Source: an uncultured Nitrosomonadales bacterium
GTDB taxonomy: Bacteria > Pseudomonadota > Gammaproteobacteria > Burkholderiales > Methylophilaceae
Reading direction: 5' to 3'
DNA length: 11,195 bases
NCBI GenBank assembly: GCA_946481065.1
Contig: CAMLMA010000059.1
Span: forward strand, 1 to 11,195
Below, piece after piece: positions 7,044-11,195 of this stretch. The translations under genes were made by a program, and so were the position numbers. The first letter of the stretch is position 1; each line of letters begins with the position of its first letter. The notes beneath the pieces were generated by a model. The model worked only from the letters and a program-made list of their open reading frames with translations, was not told the DNA's origin and did no database searches.

Positions 7044-8063
7044 TTAACGTGAGCGTTTCTGTATCCTGGCGAGGCCGAAGCACAGTCGCGAGATCTCGAG
7101 CCAGGCGTCCCCTTGCAGCAGCCCCTTGGCGGTACGGTCGATCTCTGACAGCTTGGCTTGGGCCGCCAGCAGCTGTTTCAGGCTCAGTCGGCTGATGGCG
7201 CGTCGTACCAGCGCCTGACGGTCGCCGTAGATTCTCGCCTGTTGCATGACATTTGCCAAGTTCTCGCCATTGGCCTCGGCCTGCTTGATCCTGGCCAGCG
7301 GTCGAATCACCCAGGAAAGCGGGTTCATCACGGCCACTGGTTGGGCGCCTTCGTCCTTCAGCCCTTGCAGGATACGTATTGTACGTTCGGCATCGCCCGC
7401 CAGCACTGCATCGCCGAGCTGGAAGGCATCGTAGCGCGAGACATTGAGCACGGCTTCGCGCACAGCCTGACCGTCAAGCGCGCCTTGCGGGTAGAGCAGA
7501 CCGAGTTTCTGGATCTCCTGATGGGCCGCCAGCAGATTGCCTTCGACCTGATGCGCCAGAAACGCCAGTGTATCGGCATCGGTGTGCTGACCCTGCACAG
7601 CGAGCCTATCGCTGATCCAGCGTGGAAGCTGGTCGGCTGGCACGTCGAGCAAGGCCAGCGAGACGCCGGCGGATTCGAGTGCGGCATACCAGGCGCTGTT
7701 CTTGCCGTCACGGTCGAGCTTGGGCAGGATAACGATGACTACGGTATCGGCCATGGGCTGCTCGGCCAATGCCTGCAAGGCCTTGCTGCCGTCGGTGCCT
7801 GGCTTGCCCGAGGGGATGTTCAGTTCAAGGATGCGGCGGCTGGAGAACAGGGAGATCGCCTGACCGAAAGCCGCGATCTGTTGCCAGTTGAAATTGCGCT
7901 CGACGATCAGGCTAGTGCGTTCGTCATACCCCTGTTGGCGCGCGGCAGCGCGGATGGCATCCAGACATTCGCGCTGTGCCAGCGGTTCGTCGCCCATCAG
8001 GACATAGAGTGGACGTAATTCCTTGGCTAGGTGCTGCTGAAGCTGCGACTGTTGCAGGCGCAC
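7044..8063 (-). CDS. holA: DNA polymerase III delta subunit (clamp loader)
   Basis: The delta subunit opens the beta sliding clamp so the clamp loader can place it on primed DNA. The 339-residue product is close to E. coli HolA (343) in length and arrangement. The N-terminal PLYVLMGDEPLAQRE (18-32) is the delta counterpart of the ATPase fold without a Walker A lysine. QAISLFSSRR at 68-77 matches the clamp-binding element of E. coli delta, where a Leu-Phe pair inserts into beta; here it is L72-F73. The start is GTG (positions 8063-8061), seven bases after the lptE stop, with no clear ribosome site. Translation is therefore probably coupled to lptE. The next in-frame Met would delete the conserved N-terminus. 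Confidence 0.95.
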   Translation of the reverse strand: MRLQQSQLQQHLAKELRPLYVLMGDEPLAQRECLDAIRAAARQQGYDERTSLIVERNFNWQQIAAFGQAISLFSSRRILELNIPSGKPGTDGSKALQALAEQPMADTVVIVILPKLDRDGKNSAWYAALESAGVSLALLDVPADQLPRWISDRLAVQGQHTDADTLAFLAHQVEGNLLAAHQEIQKLGLLYPQGALDGQAVREAVLNVSRYDAFQLGDAVLAGDAERTIRILQGLKDEGAQPVAVMNPLSWVIRPLARIKQAEANGENLANVMQQARIYGDRQALVRRAISRLSLKQLLAAQAKLSEIDRTAKGLLQGDAWLEISRLCFGLARIQKRSR

Positions 8064-8070
8064 GGCTGGT

Positions 8071-8565
8071 TTACTTCTTGGTGACCTTGTAGGCCACCAG
8101 ACTGCGTACCAGCTGCTGCGTGGTTTCCTGGCGCATCTCGGCGTTCAGGCGCTGTTCTTCGTAACCGGTCGCAAGGACTTCACGGTCGCTGTACGAGAAA
8201 TCGCGACGCGTCTCGATGGTCTTGGGCTCGCCCCAGAGGTCTTCATCCGGCTGCTTGATGCGATAAGTCACCTTGTAGATCAGGTCGAATTCGCGGACCA
8301 CACCGGTACCGCTCAACGACAGGATGCGTTTCTCGCTGACCTCGTTCATGAGATCCATCATCAACTCGGCGTCTTCCTTCTCGGTGACGACTTCAACGCC
8401 GTTCACCGCCAGCGATTTCTTCAGGTCCTTGGAGATGGAGATATTGCCGTTGATGTAGAGCTTGCGGAACGACAGGTCTGCATAGCCTCGCATCTGGAAG
8501 CCGCAGGCGGTCAGCGCCAGCAGGCTCAAAAGCAGGGTGATGTGCAGTAGACGCTTCACGGACAT
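8071..8565 (-). CDS. lptE: LPS-assembly lipoprotein LptE
   Basis: LptE (RlpB) is the outer-membrane lipoprotein that plugs the LptD barrel and helps deliver lipopolysaccharide to the cell surface. The 164-residue precursor begins with a lipoprotein signal: K4-R5, an apolar stretch 6-18, and a lipobox LTAC with the lipidated C21. Mature residues GFQMRG just after the cysteine are typical of LptE, and the remaining 144 residues fit the family size. The ATG at 8565 is chosen because the signal peptide starts there and GGGA lies seven bases upstream, inside the end of leuS. The same frame extends upstream to 8631, but that part overlaps leuS and would bury the signal peptide. It lies four bases after leuS, a conserved neighbourhood for this gene. 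Confidence 0.93.
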   Translation of the reverse strand: MSVKRLLHITLLLSLLALTACGFQMRGYADLSFRKLYINGNISISKDLKKSLAVNGVEVVTEKEDAELMMDLMNEVSEKRILSLSGTGVVREFDLIYKVTYRIKQPDEDLWGEPKTIETRRDFSYSDREVLATGYEEQRLNAEMRQETTQQLVRSLVAYKVTKK

Positions 8566-8569
8566 TGGC

Positions 8570-11195
<2,626 letters not shown>

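Noticed and set aside
7158..8018. 286-codon frame antisense to holA
   Set aside because: It looks like a GC-bias shadow of holA, with no family-like motif seen and low-complexity composition.

Overview
The window is a high-GC, gene-dense piece of bacterial chromosome, with protein sequences and gene order typical of Betaproteobacteria. An iron-oxidiser or Nitrosomonadales-type lineage (Gallionellaceae or a relative) is my best guess, but this is inferred from protein style and synteny, not from a marker gene. There are no RNA genes, mobile elements, CRISPR arrays or phage genes. Almost every base is coding, and the longest gap is about 140 bases.

Left half, plus strand (31-4962): a small polytopic membrane protein of unknown function is followed 11 bases later by a tight biotin cluster, bioB-bioF-bioH-bioC-bioD. 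Junctions are TAATG (bioB/bioF), ATGA (bioF/bioH), a 4-base gap or an 11-base overlap (bioH/bioC, depending on the start) and ATGA (bioC/bioD), so the genes are probably translated as a coupled unit. BioC and BioH make pimeloyl-ACP by the methyl-ester disguise route. BioF, BioD and BioB carry out three of the four ring-assembly steps. BioA, the remaining step (KAPA to DAPA), is not in the window.

Right half, minus strand (4953-11195, transcribed leftwards): leuS (its start lies just beyond the right edge), lptE, holA, proA and nadD. This is a housekeeping cluster joining leucyl-tRNA synthesis, LPS export, the DNA polymerase III clamp loader, proline synthesis and NAD synthesis. leuS-lptE-holA are separated by 4 and 7 bases. 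holA-proA is separated by 37 bases containing a perfect hairpin. proA-nadD is separated by about 144 bases containing a possible 45-codon ORF whose stop overlaps the probable GTG start of nadD.

The two units converge and their last genes, bioD and nadD, overlap tail to tail by 10 bases, leaving no room for an intergenic terminator. The usual followers of nadD (rsfS and rlmH) are absent, so this is probably a rearrangement junction. I see no convincing undescribed multi-gene system. The points most worth a second look are the membrane protein fused to the head of the biotin operon, the small ORF before nadD, the holA-proA hairpin and the convergent overlap.
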